DNA of 64,000 nt from Echria macrotheca (lineage: Eukaryota > Ascomycota > Sordariomycetes > Sordariales > Schizotheciaceae). The DNA lies in contig MU839837.1 of assembly GCA_030411725.1 (NCBI GenBank), positions 682,001-746,000 on the forward strand, in the 5' to 3' direction. The notes under the pieces were generated by a model, which ran no database searches, had not been told where the DNA came from, and saw only the letters and a list, made by a program, of their open reading frames with translations. The translations under genes and the position numbers were made by a program. This document shows, piece after piece, positions 43,254 through 54,992 of this stretch (the stretch's first letter is position 1; each line of letters starts with the position of its first letter).

Positions 43254-44599
43254 ATGGCAAATCAAAAAGAGGATTACGGTATCCAGGAGATTTGGACTCC
43301 GCCTAACGGCGTTGAGCCCGAGGTCGAGTAGGTTTGCCATCTTGTCTCGCCACGATCTGAGTTGGCTCACGCATTCTTACAGTATCGTCGCTGTCCATGG
43401 ACTAGGCGGCCGCGCGGTCGGGAGTTGGACATCGAAACAGTCCAACGTGTGCTGGTTGAACCACCCGAATTTTCTTCCCAAGTATATCAAAAACGCTCGC
43501 GTCCTAGTATGGGGATATAACGCCAGTCTTTCCTCCCTAGTAGGCGAGCAGCCTTCCAAGGACCGTATTCACCACCATGCCCAGACGCTCGTGGCCAACT
43601 TGGCAGCTGACAGAAGGGTACGCAATCTTCTGTTGAAGATTTAGGATTCATAGGTCTAGGAATGCGCCGCTGATGGGATTTAATAGCTCTCCGGGACCGC
43701 AGAGAAGCCGATAGTATTCCTGTGTCATTCCCTCGGGGGCATCATTGTAAAGCGAGTGAGTCTGCCACCAGTGTTCGTCGCATCGCTCCTGTGTAACGTT
43801 CGATAACCTAGGCCCTCTCGTACGCTCAAACAAGAACCGGACACAAGGTGGCCCATGATTACAGTATCTTTACCTGTACCTATGCCATCTTGTTCTTCGG
43901 AACCCCACACAATGGTACGAATCCATAGCCCTCATTAGGGTCAAACACTGAAGCTCACCGTTACTAGGATCATCCAAGGCCACGTGGGTGAATTATATGA
44001 AGAAACTCGGCTCATCCGTCACGCCACGGACACTCGGAATGAGCAAGTCAGATCTGGTCTCAGCGCTCGAGTGCGAGTCAGAGACACTTCAAAACATCAC
44101 CGACTACTTTGTCCCCATCATGCGCAACTTTCGCGTCTTCTTTTTTTGGGAGCAAGAGCAAACCAACTTCAAGGTGCTAGGCCGCGACTATATCGTCGCG
44201 CAGGACAGTGCTGCACCTGTCCACGACGATACGGAGCGGGCCGGTATCGCGGCGGATCACCGCGGCATGGTCAAGTTCGAGACGCCGACGTCTCAAGGGT
44301 TCCGAATGGTCATGGACGCGCTGTCAAGATACTGCGAGGAAGCTCCACTAGCCATCCGGCAACGGCACGCTAGCGCAGCCCACACGCTTGCGCTGGAACG
44401 ACATCGAGAGGCAACGGAGGCGCTAGGGAGGAGCTTTCAAACATCGGGTGGCGTATACAGGCCCCCCTTTCGGGCTGGGTCCAGTGGTCTGGAGAGCTTC
44501 ACGGTTGTGGATCGTTCTGGGACGTTCCGGTCGATCACGGGGCGAGGGGAAGAGAACAAGGGGGAGAGTCCATTTCCGGCGGATAAGGACAGGACCTGA
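43254..44599 (+). CDS. Stand-alone alpha/beta hydrolase of the NLR N-terminal (lipase-like) family
   Basis: Same domain as the N-terminus of the NLR at 36.4-40.1 kb, but without NB-ARC or TPR. Five exons: 43254-43327, 43383-43617, 43687-43755, 43812-43914, 43968-44599; 370 aa, every junction in frame. The motif set looks active: oxyanion loop VHGLGG at 29-34, nucleophile Ser118 in FLCHSLGGIIVKR, ILFFGTPHNGSS, and a late His in AADHRGMVKF. The protein ends with a variable tail (FRSITGRGEENKGE) where the NLR would continue into its NB-ARC. It may be a lipase/esterase-like effector, a truncated NLR, or an ordinary serine hydrolase of the SERAC1-like group. No NB-ARC remnant is seen downstream. 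Confidence 0.85.
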
Positions 44600-45975
44600 A
44601 TCACTATCATCTACAACATCTCTACCTGGATATTGGACTGACATCCTGTTAGGTCACGTTGGTTAAGTCTCTTGAAGCGTTAAACACCCCTTTAGTCCAG
44701 CTCCCTGCCTATCAAACCGGAGGAAAGTTCTCCTCTAGAGTCTAGACTGGTGGCGCCACCACTACTGCAGGCACACCACGAGCGGTGTATAGCGCGCCCA
44801 CACATGCCGAAGTTACCTATCCTCGAAGTCTAGACTGTGGGAACAAGACGTGTCTCGAACCACCGCATAGATCCATACCATTGCCGGTGACGCGGGCACG
44901 CGTGGTATGATTTGACCTAGAGTCAAAGTCAATATCCGTACATTAATTAGGTCGGAAGCACATTTTCAGAAATGGCCAACCTGCTTTTTTCCTTTTTTTT
45001 CTTCAGGGCCGGATCTCGGACCCACGACCAGTTTTATGGGTCGCTGGACACCGGGCATTTTCCACGAGAGCAAACGGCAATGAGACAGAGCCTCGGCAGA
45101 TGCAAAGTGGTGGGCAGCCCGAAAAACACGTCCGGCCGTCCCGAGTCATGATGCCTGCCCCGGTGGCTCCGCGGTGGGAACGGGCGGGAGTAAATGGGAT
45201 GAAGACCCCACAGTTTGTCCACAATACCACCGAACTCTTCGGCCAGGAACTCATCCCGGCAGTTCCTGACTATCTAACGACCGGTTGAGCTTAACTCGCC
45301 AAGTCGGCCGACGGTCGCCCTGCCAAGGCGGGCTTGGACAGCCTTTGAACAAGACACCAAACACCAAGTCCAGGCAGTATATCTCATCATGAAAATCAAC
45401 AACATGAAGAGCATCAGAGCACTACAAAGGGGCAGGTGCGAGCCGAAAAGTTGTTCCCGAGCATGGATCCTCTTGATTTCGCCTCCATCGGGGCCCTCCC
45501 GGATCCATCTCGGCCCCCTCAACGGTCAACACGGCTTCCAGGCCCAGTTCAGCAGGAATGGATGCTCAGCTGATGTGCGATCCACCGTCTCGGGACGCAT
45601 TACATCACAATCTTATCTCAAATTTTTCCCATTGGAAGGCTAAAGACGACTGGAACGACATACATGGATCCCCAGGGGGTTCGCTGCTTCTCCACGCTGC
45701 GAGGTGTGGTCGACGGGGATGTTCCTCCACGGGGTTGGACGCAGCAAGAAACTTCTCCCCAGATCCCCCAGCCCGGGGATAATCCACTTGGACCCTCGGT
45801 TGTGGTTCTGGACGTGTATAAAGGCGTTCGGTCCGTCGTCCCACGGCGCTGTCACGACCTCTCTGTCTTCCATCCTCATTGCAGTTTGTCCCCTCGCGTT
45901 GTCGGTCGCGCCCTTCTTGAAGTTGAGACCAAGTCCAGTCTTCCATCAGCCAGTCTCATCAGTTCTCTTCCCAGC
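44600..45975. other. Intergenic, sugar-transporter promoter
   Basis: No gene supported. The TATA box at 45817 marks the transporter promoter; GGGG/CCCC motifs of CreA type (near 45668 and 45755) occur but are common. Confidence 0.45.
45817..45822 (+). promoter_or_regulatory. TATA box of the sugar transporter
   Basis: TATAAA about 155 bp before the start codon at 45976. It lies inside the upstream in-frame extension (from 45664), arguing that the extension is not translated. Confidence 0.55.
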
Positions 45976-47686
45976 ATGGCCGGAGGCGGAGTAGCACCCC
46001 CCGGGGGCGGCGACGTCAACCGCGTCGAGGCCCCGGTTACCATCAAGGCGTACATGATGTGCGTGTTCGCTGCGTTCGGCGGTATCTTCTTCGGCTACGA
46101 CTCAGGTTACATCTCGGGCGTTCTGGCCATGGACTTCTTCATCAAGACCATCGCCGGCGACGACGCCACCGCTCTTCCGTCCCGAGACAAGTCACTCATC
46201 ACGTCCATCCTCTCGGCCGGAACCTTTTTCGGCGCCTTGATTGCCGGTGACATGGCTGACTGGATTGGCCGCCGTCTCACCATCATCTTCGGGTGCACCG
46301 TCTTCATCATCGGCGTGGCACTGCAGACGGCGTCGGCCGGCTTGGGCTTGATCGTGGCCGGTCGTCTCGTGGCCGGGTTCGGTGTCGGCTTCGTCTCGGC
46401 CATCATCATCCTGTACATGTCCGAGATCGCTCCCCGCAAGGTGCGCGGCGCCATCGTGTCGGGCTACCAGTTCTGCATCTGCATCGGCTTGCTGCTCGCA
46501 TCGTGCGTCGACTACGGCACCCAGGACCGCACCGACAGCGGCTCGTACCGGATTCCCATCGGCCTCCAGGCGCTCTGGGCCATCGTCCTTGCTGTCGGCT
46601 TGTTCATCCTCCCTGAATCTCCTCGCTTCTTCGTGAAGAAGGGCAAGCTCGACCTGGCGGCCAAGGCTCTCGCGAGCGTACGTGATCAGCCCATCGAGTC
46701 GGCCTACATCCAGGACGAACTCGCCGAGATCATCGCCAACCACGAGTACGAGATGGCGGCGGTGCCGCACGGCAGCTACTTCCAGGCCTGGGCCATGTGC
46801 TTCAAGGGCTCGATCTGGGAGGGTAGCAGCTATCTCCGCCGTACCATCCTCGGCACCTCGATGCAGATGATGCAGCAGTGGTATGTCATTTTTCCCTAAC
46901 GTTCCCCTACTCTAGGTCGGTATACTGATAAGCTCGGGCAGGACTGGTATCAACTTCGTCTTCTACTTTGGCACCACCTTCTTCACCCAGCTCGGCACCA
47001 TCCAGAACCCGTTCCTCATCTCCATGATCACGACCCTGGTCAACGTCTGTTCGACGCCCATCTCGTTCTGGAGCATGGAGCGCGTCGGCCGGCGTTCGCT
47101 GCTGATCTGGGGCGCCCTGGGTATGTGCATCTGCGAGTTCATCGTGGCCATCATCGGCACCGTCGCGCCGGATAACGACAACGCCGTCAAGGCCATGATC
47201 GCCTTCATCTGTATCTACATCTTCTTCTTCGCCACCACCTGGGGCCCGGGCGCGTGGGTCGTCATTGGCGAGATCTTCCCTCTTCCCATGCGCGCCAAGG
47301 GTGTGGCGCTGTCGACGGCCTCCAACTGGATGTGTAAGTCTTGTCTGCACGAGAATCCCAGCGCGAATCAAACTAACGGATGAAAAGGGAACTGCATCAT
47401 CGCCGTCATCACGCCCTACATGGTGGACGAGGACAAGGGCAACCTCAACGCCAAGGTCTTCTTCATCTGGGGCTCGCTGTGCGCCTGCTGCTTCCTCTAC
47501 TCGTACCTGCTCATCCCCGAGACCAAGGGTCTTACACTCGAGCAGGTTGACCAGATGCTGGCCGAGACGACGCCGCGCACCAGCTCGCGCTGGGTCCCGC
47601 ACACGACCTATGCCGCCGAGATGGGCATGACGGAGAAGGGCAAGGTCGGGCACGTCGAGCACCCGTCGGGAGACGAGAGCGTATAA
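45976..47686 (+). CDS. MFS hexose transporter (sugar porter family)
   Basis: Proton-coupled monosaccharide importer of the plasma membrane, similar in pattern to fungal high-affinity glucose transporters. Exons 45976-46880, 46942-47333, 47388-47686; 531 aa. Twelve membrane segments are expected. Marks: FGYDSGYISGV in TM1, DWIGRR in loop 2-3, VAGRLVAGFGVG (TM4), EIAPRKVRG, PESPRFFVKKGK, MQMMQQWTGINFVFY (rebuilt across intron 1), VGRRSL, WGPGAWVVIGEIFPLPMRAKG, and PETKGLTLEQVD. The internal ATG (MAGGGVAPPGGG) is chosen because a TATA box lies between it and the further in-frame ATG at 45664. High third-position C suggests strong expression. Confidence 0.93.
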
Positions 47687-47981
47687 GAAAACGAGGAAAA
47701 TGGTGTTTTTGGAAGGGCGGCGCGGTGCACTTTATTATAATAGGTAATTGGTTGGGTATTGCATAACAGGAGGCATTGGACTGGCTGGGTTGGACTGGAC
47801 TGGACACAACGGAACGGGACGGGCATTTAATCCCTTAGGAGGTTATGAATCAACGTTGACCAACATCAACACCATCACCTTGCGATATCGTACACGACCG
47901 TGACTGCCTAGCCCCCGAAACGACACACTCCACCCGTGGTGAATAAACGTACAAGCATAAAACACAGCCCATGCCAGTCCC

Positions 47982-48319
47982 CTATGACGCGCTTCTCTGA
48001 TCTGCGCGCCTTTCTCCGAGCGCAGTCTTGGTCGCCGCGTCAACCATGTTCTTCAGTCGGGCAAGTCTTTCGGGCGTGCTTTCGGTTTCGAGGCCCAATA
48101 GTCTGTGTTGCACGGACGAGGTGTCCAAGACGAAGGCTACCGCCGCTGGGGATAGATAGGGCGTGGTCCTCTTTTGAGAAATAAATTCGCTGTTCCTGCA
48201 GTGGTTTGAAGTGGGGTGAGTGTCAGTCTCGGACGGGAGCCTAGAAATGGCGGGGTTGGAAAGGTGGGGGCGGGGCTAACTAACATTTCGAAGTCGCTCC
48301 CGGAGGAAGGCGCGTCCAT
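47982..48319 (-). CDS. Small two-exon gene, 82 aa, unknown function
   Basis: Easily missed: neither exon alone looks like a gene. Exon 1 (48319-48285) codes MDAPSSGSDFE and ends AT. Intron 48196-48284 has GTTAGT donor, a CTGAC branch and CTGCAG acceptor. Exon 2 (48195-47982) continues MNSEFISQKRTTPYLSPAA and VAFVLDTSSVQHRLLG, then LETESTPERLARLKNMVDAA, ending SAS. Composition and C/G-ending codons look coding; a helical C-terminal half is likely. I do not recognise a family. It is divergent from the C2H2-like regulator, 551 bp apart. Confidence 0.65.
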
Positions 48320-48870
48320 TTTTGCCGCGTTACAATGCTTGCCAAGATAAGACTAGATATTTTGCTTTTGCCCGATTTTAATCGATTTTCCTGCAGCTTG
48401 TCTCTGCTAAGGAGCTTATTAGGAACCATTCCATCTGTTCTTTATATCCATCTTCAACGATCTTGCCGGCAACCGTCGTCGCGGTTCAGATCTCAATTCT
48501 GGCGTCCTGGTCTTCAAAACTCAGCATCAAGTCTCCCGGGGCGGCTGACGAACGATCCAGGACACGGACCCCAAGATCAAATCTCCAAGCCAATCGCACC
48601 TTGAATCCTGTTGCAGACATGGCCACTGACCGAGCCGCCTGGGCATGTTGGGCTCGAGAGTCTGGGAAAGCAGACCTAAGCCAATCAGATGCGACCTGGG
48701 GAAGACCCCGGTCAGGGGTTGGCCCCCTCCCCTCGCTCCCTTTCGACGAAGCCTTGCGCTGCCGTCGACGACACTGGGTCCATCAAAAGACCTAACTTCT
48801 CTTTTTTCGCCCTCTGACACAAACCACACTCTGCTTCTGACGTGGCATGGGATGAGGGTTTTCTTTTTCC
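48320..48870. promoter_or_regulatory. Divergent promoter region, 82-aa gene and C2H2-like gene
   Basis: About 550 bp between two divergent starts. CT-rich tract before 48871. No exon supported. Confidence 0.4.
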
Positions 48871-51714
48871 ATGGATCAGGTCACGACCTCACCACAGGGC
48901 GGACGCCCTGCTGCGGTTTCGCTGGAGCCTTCAGATGTTCCACCGCCTCGACATCGTCGTCACCGGCAATATGTCAAGATGCAACCACCCGCCGGGGCGC
49001 TGGCTCCACCTACGAAGACCAGCGATGACCGCGACACCCCCCGATTTTACCCCTTAGCATTTTCTTCCCCCGACTCGAGACCTCCAAGCACACAGCCAAG
49101 TAGCCCGTCGCCCGCTGCTTACTCTTTCACCTCGCGAAGCCCGGCGTCAAGATTTCAACCACCGCCATACGCACCTCAGCAGAGCATCGGCCATAGCAGA
49201 GATTCCTCTGGGGATAGCGGCGTGGCATTCGGCCTAGGAGTCTTACGGACTCCATCACCCCTGAAAACCAGGCCGGGATCACCTTACGACATGGGAACGA
49301 CAGTTCCAGAGCAGTCGCCCCGCTTCAGATATCAGTCGCCTTGTGTTGAAGGCCCTCAGTCTCCTTTGAGCAGCCCGATACGCCACAGCCCTTGGCCAAA
49401 GCCTCAGCTTCCGCCACCGGAAAGTCCACTACATCCTCCCTCTCAGCGTCCGGCTGAGAGCATGGATGACCAAGCGTGCAGAATACCACAAACTCGGGAA
49501 AAACCGGCGTATTTTCCTCTAACCATCGTGGCTGTGTCAGAAACTGTTCATTCTTCTCGGGACGGAGGATCTCAAAGTCAGCGTAGAATCACCACTGATG
49601 CCGATAGCTGCATTGCCGTCCCATCTATGATGACAGACGCTCAAAATCGGTCCCCCTCTCTATCCTCGATCCAGGACGACGACACAAGTATGCGCCCAGA
49701 TTCACCCCCGGCGAATGGCGGCTCGGACGATGAGTTACCTGGAAAGACAGCGAAGGTTCTGAAGTACATCCTTGAAGAGGAACATGGCATCCGTCTAGGG
49801 ATGTGCGAGCCGCCGGATTCACTGGTTGACTCGGTATCCGACTGCCTCGCCCAAGTCTCACTCACAGTTCAAAAGCTCAACGATCTTGGCTTCCTCGTTC
49901 AGTTTACTCGGCTCCGCTATCCAATGGGAGTGCTGGCGGCGCCATGTCGTCCACTGTCACAGTAATGAGGTCGAATCCGTCAAGCGGTCCGCGGAAACGT
50001 GGAGCGAACGACATGGGGGACGGCGACGATGAATTTCAGGATGAGGAGGAAGCAGACGAGGGTGACGGAGCGTGCCTTGGGCCGGTCGATGTGTTGAACC
50101 GAAAGAAGGTCAAGGCCGAGGACTACCCGTGCCCGTTTCGAAAACGGAACCCGCTCAGGTATAACGTACGGGAGTGGGAGTACTGCGCAAAAGCGCCGTT
50201 CAAGAGCATGACGGATTTGAAGTAGGCGACAACCCCAGTGATGTCTTTGGTGTATGCTAACAGAAGTTATTTAGGAAGCATATCATCAAGATTCACCGAC
50301 AGCAACAGTTGACTTATTCATGCGTGAGATGCCACGAGGTCTTTCCCCGTTATCACGACCTCAACGCCCATCTCCTCAAGGAAAACAACGACATGTGCAA
50401 GAAACGCGAGCCGAGTACGAACCATGCCTCTTTTGATGACCATGTGTCACCCGATGTCGAGAGTCAACTTCGGAGCAGATCCCAGCACTTCGACTGGCCG
50501 AACTTATGGTTGACCCTGTTTCCTAACGACGAGCCCGAGAAGATTCCAGATCCTGGTTCGTTGGATGGAGCCCCAACATGATTCGACATGCTAATGAGTG
50601 TGCAGATTTTGAGCCTCCTGTGGAGCTTCACGAGGTCTCTCACGAATACCACTCAGCTCTCCCCGAGTTTCAGGACAAGCTCGCAACTGCACTTGGCACG
50701 TTGCTTCCAAAGTCAACAGGGGCTTCACACGCTAGTGGTGGCACTCAGAATACGGATTATATCCTGCGCAGCATGATCGAAAATATCGTTAACGATTTTA
50801 TGGACGACGTATTTCGCAAAGCCAAGGCCCAGGCGCTCAACGTCTCGACCAGTCTGAATGCACGACCTCCCGGTGATGTGCTAAGCGCGCCACTTCGGGT
50901 TGGCGTGAGGAGACCGTCATCGACGGGAACACGGCCACGTTCTGCAGCTAGCACCAACGCGAGTTCTGGTCCAAGGCTGATACTCCCAAATCAAGGCCCT
51001 GCGTTTGCTTCCCGCCTAAACAGCTGGTCGCCCTCCCAGAGTAGGAACTCGTCACCCGTTTCGTCCACACGGACATCGAGCTACTTCGGTTCTCAGATGG
51101 CGATGCGTTCTATCGCTGATAGTAACTCCAGTCAAGGGAGCCCTCCCGGGCCTTCTTATTTCGCGTCAACTCCTGCAACCTCGGTCTCTTCAAACCGTGC
51201 TCAGCATCCTATTCCCCAAACTCTGCCGATCCTAGGCAACCAGCAGCATTCTTTCGGGCTCTATCCAACGGTATCACGGCCGACCAACTCTGCACACCAT
51301 GACGACTTGCCACCTGTAGTCAACCCTCGCCAGACCCAGATGTCCCTTGCTGTTGCCCGCGTCCAGGGACAGGCGCAGAAGAACCACGATCTCAATCACC
51401 ATCGGGATTCCGGCGTTGATGTGGGCATCCCCTCCGGATCCTGTAGCACCAACATCTTTGAGCCGCAAGCGGGATGGTCGAGCCCGGACTACTCGCAGGT
51501 GGATCTGACATATACAGCCCCAGACGGGACGCTAGGCAGCGATGAACACGTGATGGGGTTACACCATGGATTTGAGCTTGACTTCAGCCAACTTGGACCT
51601 GACGAACAGCAGGGCCTTATTGACTCGGTTTTGATGACTTATCAATCAGGCGAAGCAGAGGGCTCTAGTGAGCACGCTAGCATGGGACTGGGACCTGATT
51701 TCTTTGGTGCGTAG
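48871..51714 (+). CDS. C2H2-like zinc-finger regulator with long disordered regions
   Basis: Likely nuclear regulator. Exons 48871-49901, 49970-50221, 50275-50555, 50606-51714; about 890 aa. The first 340 residues are Pro/Ser-rich and disordered, ending with a helical segment (AKVLKYILEEEHGIRLGM). The centre carries two linked zinc-finger-like units: YPCPFRKRNP..YNVREWEYC..LKKHIIKIH and YSCVRCHEVFPRYHDLNAH, both rebuilt across introns. The C-terminal 370 aa are Ser/Pro/Asn-rich with an acidic end (DFSQLGPDEQQGLIDS), possibly an activation region. Intron 1 has a weak donor (GTTTAC) and is the least certain junction; introns 2 and 3 are convincing. Single C2H2 units of this type can bind DNA, RNA or protein. 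Confidence 0.78.
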
Positions 51715-52034
51715 TGTCCGATGGAATTGTTCCGGCGTCGCACTCCGGTCTACTACTGCAATGTGGACTCGCTGTACTTTGCTATTCATAATACTGATTT
51801 CGGCCTTTTTGAGCCCTCGTATTTAGGTATCAAACTGCCGGGCTAGCGCTGCCCATGTGCAGAAGCCTTGGCCCTAATACCGCTAACTACTGCACACACT
51901 GCTGCGCTTGGAGGGCGAGGTGCTGCTCTTAGAGGCCGAGAACCTTCCTCGAATTGCCTATAAGTACGCACTCAGCTGCCCTGGGGAGGGGATTTGTGCG
52001 TGTCCCAAAACTCTTATTATACAACACTCTCAGC
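51715..52034. other. Short intergenic region
   Basis: No gene supported between the C2H2-like and F-box genes; an extra 5' F-box exon cannot be excluded. Confidence 0.4.
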
Positions 52035-53138
52035 ATGCAACACTCTCAGCATCCGACGATATTGCCAGGTCTTCGTTGCGCCCAACGACACCCCGACTTC
52101 TTCCCCTCTGAGCCAGATACTCCAGATAAAAGCATCGTGTCGCCCCCGATCGAATGGGAACAGGGACAGCCAGAGTCCACCGCTCGCCCTAGACTCCGAT
52201 CAACGGACCCTTTATATATTCTCCCGTTAGAATTGATATGCAGCATACTGTACGAGGTCTCTGCTTTGGACTGCGTGCGACTACGAAGCGTTTCGAAACA
52301 ATGGAACGCCTTCTTATCGGCCCAGGGCGAGCACCTTGCTCGACGATATAAGGAATCCGAGAGAATCTCACCTCTCGCTATGGACCTTTTCCTCCCACCG
52401 ACGACAGCGGCGGGAATGAAGGATGACGGCATCTGCGGGGTGGCCTTGTGCGAATACCGCACGTCCCAAGCCGAAGACGTCGCTTTACTCATCACCGAAA
52501 GACTGAATGATCGACACCGACCTCCGATTGCGCCGGAGGGCGCGCCGGAGCTTTCGAGGAAGGAGATTTCACTTTCCCTCCTTTACATCTCGCATCTCCT
52601 CATTGGCTGCGGGCTAGGCTTCGCGGAATGCCCCTCAGGTGGTTCGTGCTGTCTTGAGGAATGGCGCGTCGAGGCCGTGATTCGACACCTCGCCCCTTGG
52701 CACGTCTTGAAAAGGTGTAACGACAAGATGGGCGGCGTCGATTGCCTGGTCCTGGAGGGCTGGAAACTCTTGTGGGCCTATCTCGGGGACCTCCTGGGCG
52801 TCAGGGAACTCGTGAGCACCCCTAACCTCCGCAGCATCATTCTCGTGGTTGGAGGGTTTCCGCTGGTCCTCAAACTTGCCGAGCTGGACAGAGACAGACG
52901 CAGCGGGCTGGTAGTCAAATGGTGCAAGCAGATATGTCTGGGCGGCGACAGGTATGCGACGGCCTGGCTCGCTCCCATTCCCAAGACCCCCCCGCTGTCA
53001 GGGCTGCAGTCTGTGTGCTTGTTGGAGAACATTAGGGTCGAGAACCAACTTCACCTCTGGGATCTCATTATGCGTTGTATAGGCGACTACTATCGCGAAT
53101 ATCGTGAAAGGACTCGTATGGCGAAGAGCACCGGATGA
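52035..53138 (+). CDS. F-box protein
   Basis: Probable substrate adaptor of an SCF ubiquitin ligase. Intronless in this model, 367 aa. After a Pro/Ser-rich N-terminus, an F-box is visible at about residues 60-100 (LYILPLELICSILYEVSA, then DCVRLRSVSKQWNAFLSA). The C-terminal part is a cysteine-containing unknown domain (GCGLGFAECPSGGSCCLEEW, WLAPIPKTPPLSGLQ) with no WD40, LRR or kelch repeats that I can see. The frame is open upstream of the first ATG, so an extra 5' exon is possible. Target protein unknown. Confidence 0.75.
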   Translation: MQHSQHPTILPGLRCAQRHPDFFPSEPDTPDKSIVSPPIEWEQGQPESTARPRLRSTDPLYILPLELICSILYEVSALDCVRLRSVSKQWNAFLSAQGEHLARRYKESERISPLAMDLFLPPTTAAGMKDDGICGVALCEYRTSQAEDVALLITERLNDRHRPPIAPEGAPELSRKEISLSLLYISHLLIGCGLGFAECPSGGSCCLEEWRVEAVIRHLAPWHVLKRCNDKMGGVDCLVLEGWKLLWAYLGDLLGVRELVSTPNLRSIILVVGGFPLVLKLAELDRDRRSGLVVKWCKQICLGGDRYATAWLAPIPKTPPLSGLQSVCLLENIRVENQLHLWDLIMRCIGDYYREYRERTRMAKSTG

Positions 53139-54036
53139 TAGGCGTCGAGGCTTATGTAGTCGAATCAACATCCCGGCAGAGGAATCTTTCTCCTGAGAAC
53201 TTTTCTCGTCACCGGGAGCACTTCTGTGGCTGAGGCTGTTGTTTTTTGTCATCTGAGCCATTAGGATGCTGTGTTTTGGCACATGAGATTGTTGCGGGAG
53301 CTCGTTCTCGAAATGGAGCTTGTTCTGGGTCTGTTTTACGCGGTGGTGCCATCACCTGAGCGTGGAATAGCTGGGATGGATAGCATTATGGACTTGGATG
53401 TTGGTGAAGACGTTCCAGAAGGTTGTTTACATCGAAAATGTAGGCTGCCATTCAGGTTAGTAAGGACTTACTGAAGGTCAGAGCTGCCTTGCGGGAACCA
53501 ATCTAGGCGGATCAAAACACTAGTATGATTCTTACTAGTGACGGCATGGGCGAGGTAACGGCCGGATCCGTCTAGCGCTTGCTAATTGTGAGAGATCTCA
53601 ATTGTAAACAGCCACGCCTCTGGGGCCATCATGTGAAAGTTTGTTGACGTAGCGCCTTGGATGGTGTAGACAACGACGACGACTTAGTCACTGAGGTAGC
53701 AGATTGAGTACAGTGTTCAACATCAGTGTGTAAGGTAATGTGTACCTACTTTTGGCGCCATGCCCAAGACCTGCTGCATGCCCTCGGTAGATGAAGGCCC
53801 ATTCGTTTTGCCTAAATCGACCGCCACCACCCATGTGCAGCAAAAAATCATATAGACTCGCCTCGAGCCAATGCCTCATTGGACGCACACAAGGCGAGAT
53901 TATATCATGGCAATAAACGTATACTACCCCAGATTTTACTTGGCATTTATACCGTGGCCACCCGCCTTCTTGGCTCCGTCCCGCTTCTCCTCAGCCGCTA
54001 TTGTTTTCTCCGAGAAGACAACCTCTTTTTTCGAGA
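53139..54036. other. Intergenic, no gene seen
   Basis: Short open frames only; promoter side of the UstYa-like gene. Confidence 0.45.
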
Positions 54037-54992
54037 ATGGACGACCGAAACGAGTTCGTCGATGCGGAATCGGCTTCTTTTTTACATGGCGAGATCAAAA
54101 CGACGCCGTCCCACGATGATATTCGCGGCGGCCAGCCTGTGCGACGCAGAGTCACGTCGATAATATCTCGGACGCTTCCGTATGCCCTGGTTGCGGTTGC
54201 ATCATTCGGACTTGGCACGCTTGTGTCGCCAAGGGGTACCACCCAGAGGCATCTCATTCCGTCTGATGCCATCTTTGATAATAGTATGGACTTCCGGGCA
54301 ATATCGAACCAACGGCGCGTCCTGTTGGCTAACAACACACATAGTTCCCGACAAGATTGTCGTCTTTAACCCCGACGAGATCTACAATGATGACCCCTTT
54401 GGCCCGGACGGGCTGGAAAGTCCCTGGACGAAGCTGTCACCAGGTATGAGATGATCCTCTCGGCGCTTTCTGAGTGGAGAATAACATGCAACAGCTGGGA
54501 AAGGACATGTAAGAGTGGAAGACCCACAGGCTTGGGGCTTGTCGGGCGGATATCCGCTTGAAGACAAGGCCCATTCCCAAGCGGAAGAGTACACCATATC
54601 CGTTTTTCATCAGTTGCACTGCCTGGTGAGTAGCTCCCATCCCTTCCTTTTGGCAGTGTGCTGACTGGAGTCTCTCATTTTTCCAGGCAGCCATAAAATC
54701 CAAGCTGTCCAAACTTCAAGACTGGTACCACGGAGAGAACGACAAGGAATATCTAGCCTTCGCGCTAAGCCAAGACCACATGCGGGACGAGCACATCTAC
54801 CACTGCGTCGACTACATCCGGCAATCGATCATCTGCTGCGGGGACACGACGCTGGAGAAGGCGAGGACGGTCGATGGCAAACTGGCGGCCGGTGTCGACG
54901 GTTGGGATGTGAAGCATCAGTGTCGGGACTTTGATGCGATCCTTGAGTATGCGGCGGCGCATCGGAGCAACAACCTCACCGGGATCGATTAG
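54037..54992 (+). CDS. UstYa/DUF3328-family protein
   Basis: Family used as oxidases in fungal RiPP (ustiloxin-type) and some other secondary-metabolite pathways. Exons 54037-54283, 54345-54443, 54495-54625, 54687-54992; 260 aa. It starts MDDRNEFVDAESAS, has one membrane anchor at about 46-63 (LPYALVAVASFGLGTLV) and a lumenal domain. Both signature HxxHC motifs are intact: VFHQLHCL (H154, H157, C158) and DEHIYHCVDYIRQ (H195, H198, C199), thought to hold the metal. The intron set restores every motif in frame. No RiPP precursor with repeated cores, methyltransferase or peptidase is next to it, so it looks like an orphan member. Confidence 0.9.

Noticed and set aside
45664..45975. Upstream in-frame extension of the sugar transporter
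   Set aside because: A TATAAA box lies inside it and the added 104 residues have no transporter character.
44600..45975. NB-ARC remnant after the solo hydrolase
   Set aside because: I searched for P-loop and NB motifs in the following sequence and saw none in any frame.
14505..54992. Tyrosinase plus UstYa as a ustiloxin-like pathway
   Set aside because: They are about 38 kb apart with many unrelated genes between, and the tyrosinase has its own secretion signal.
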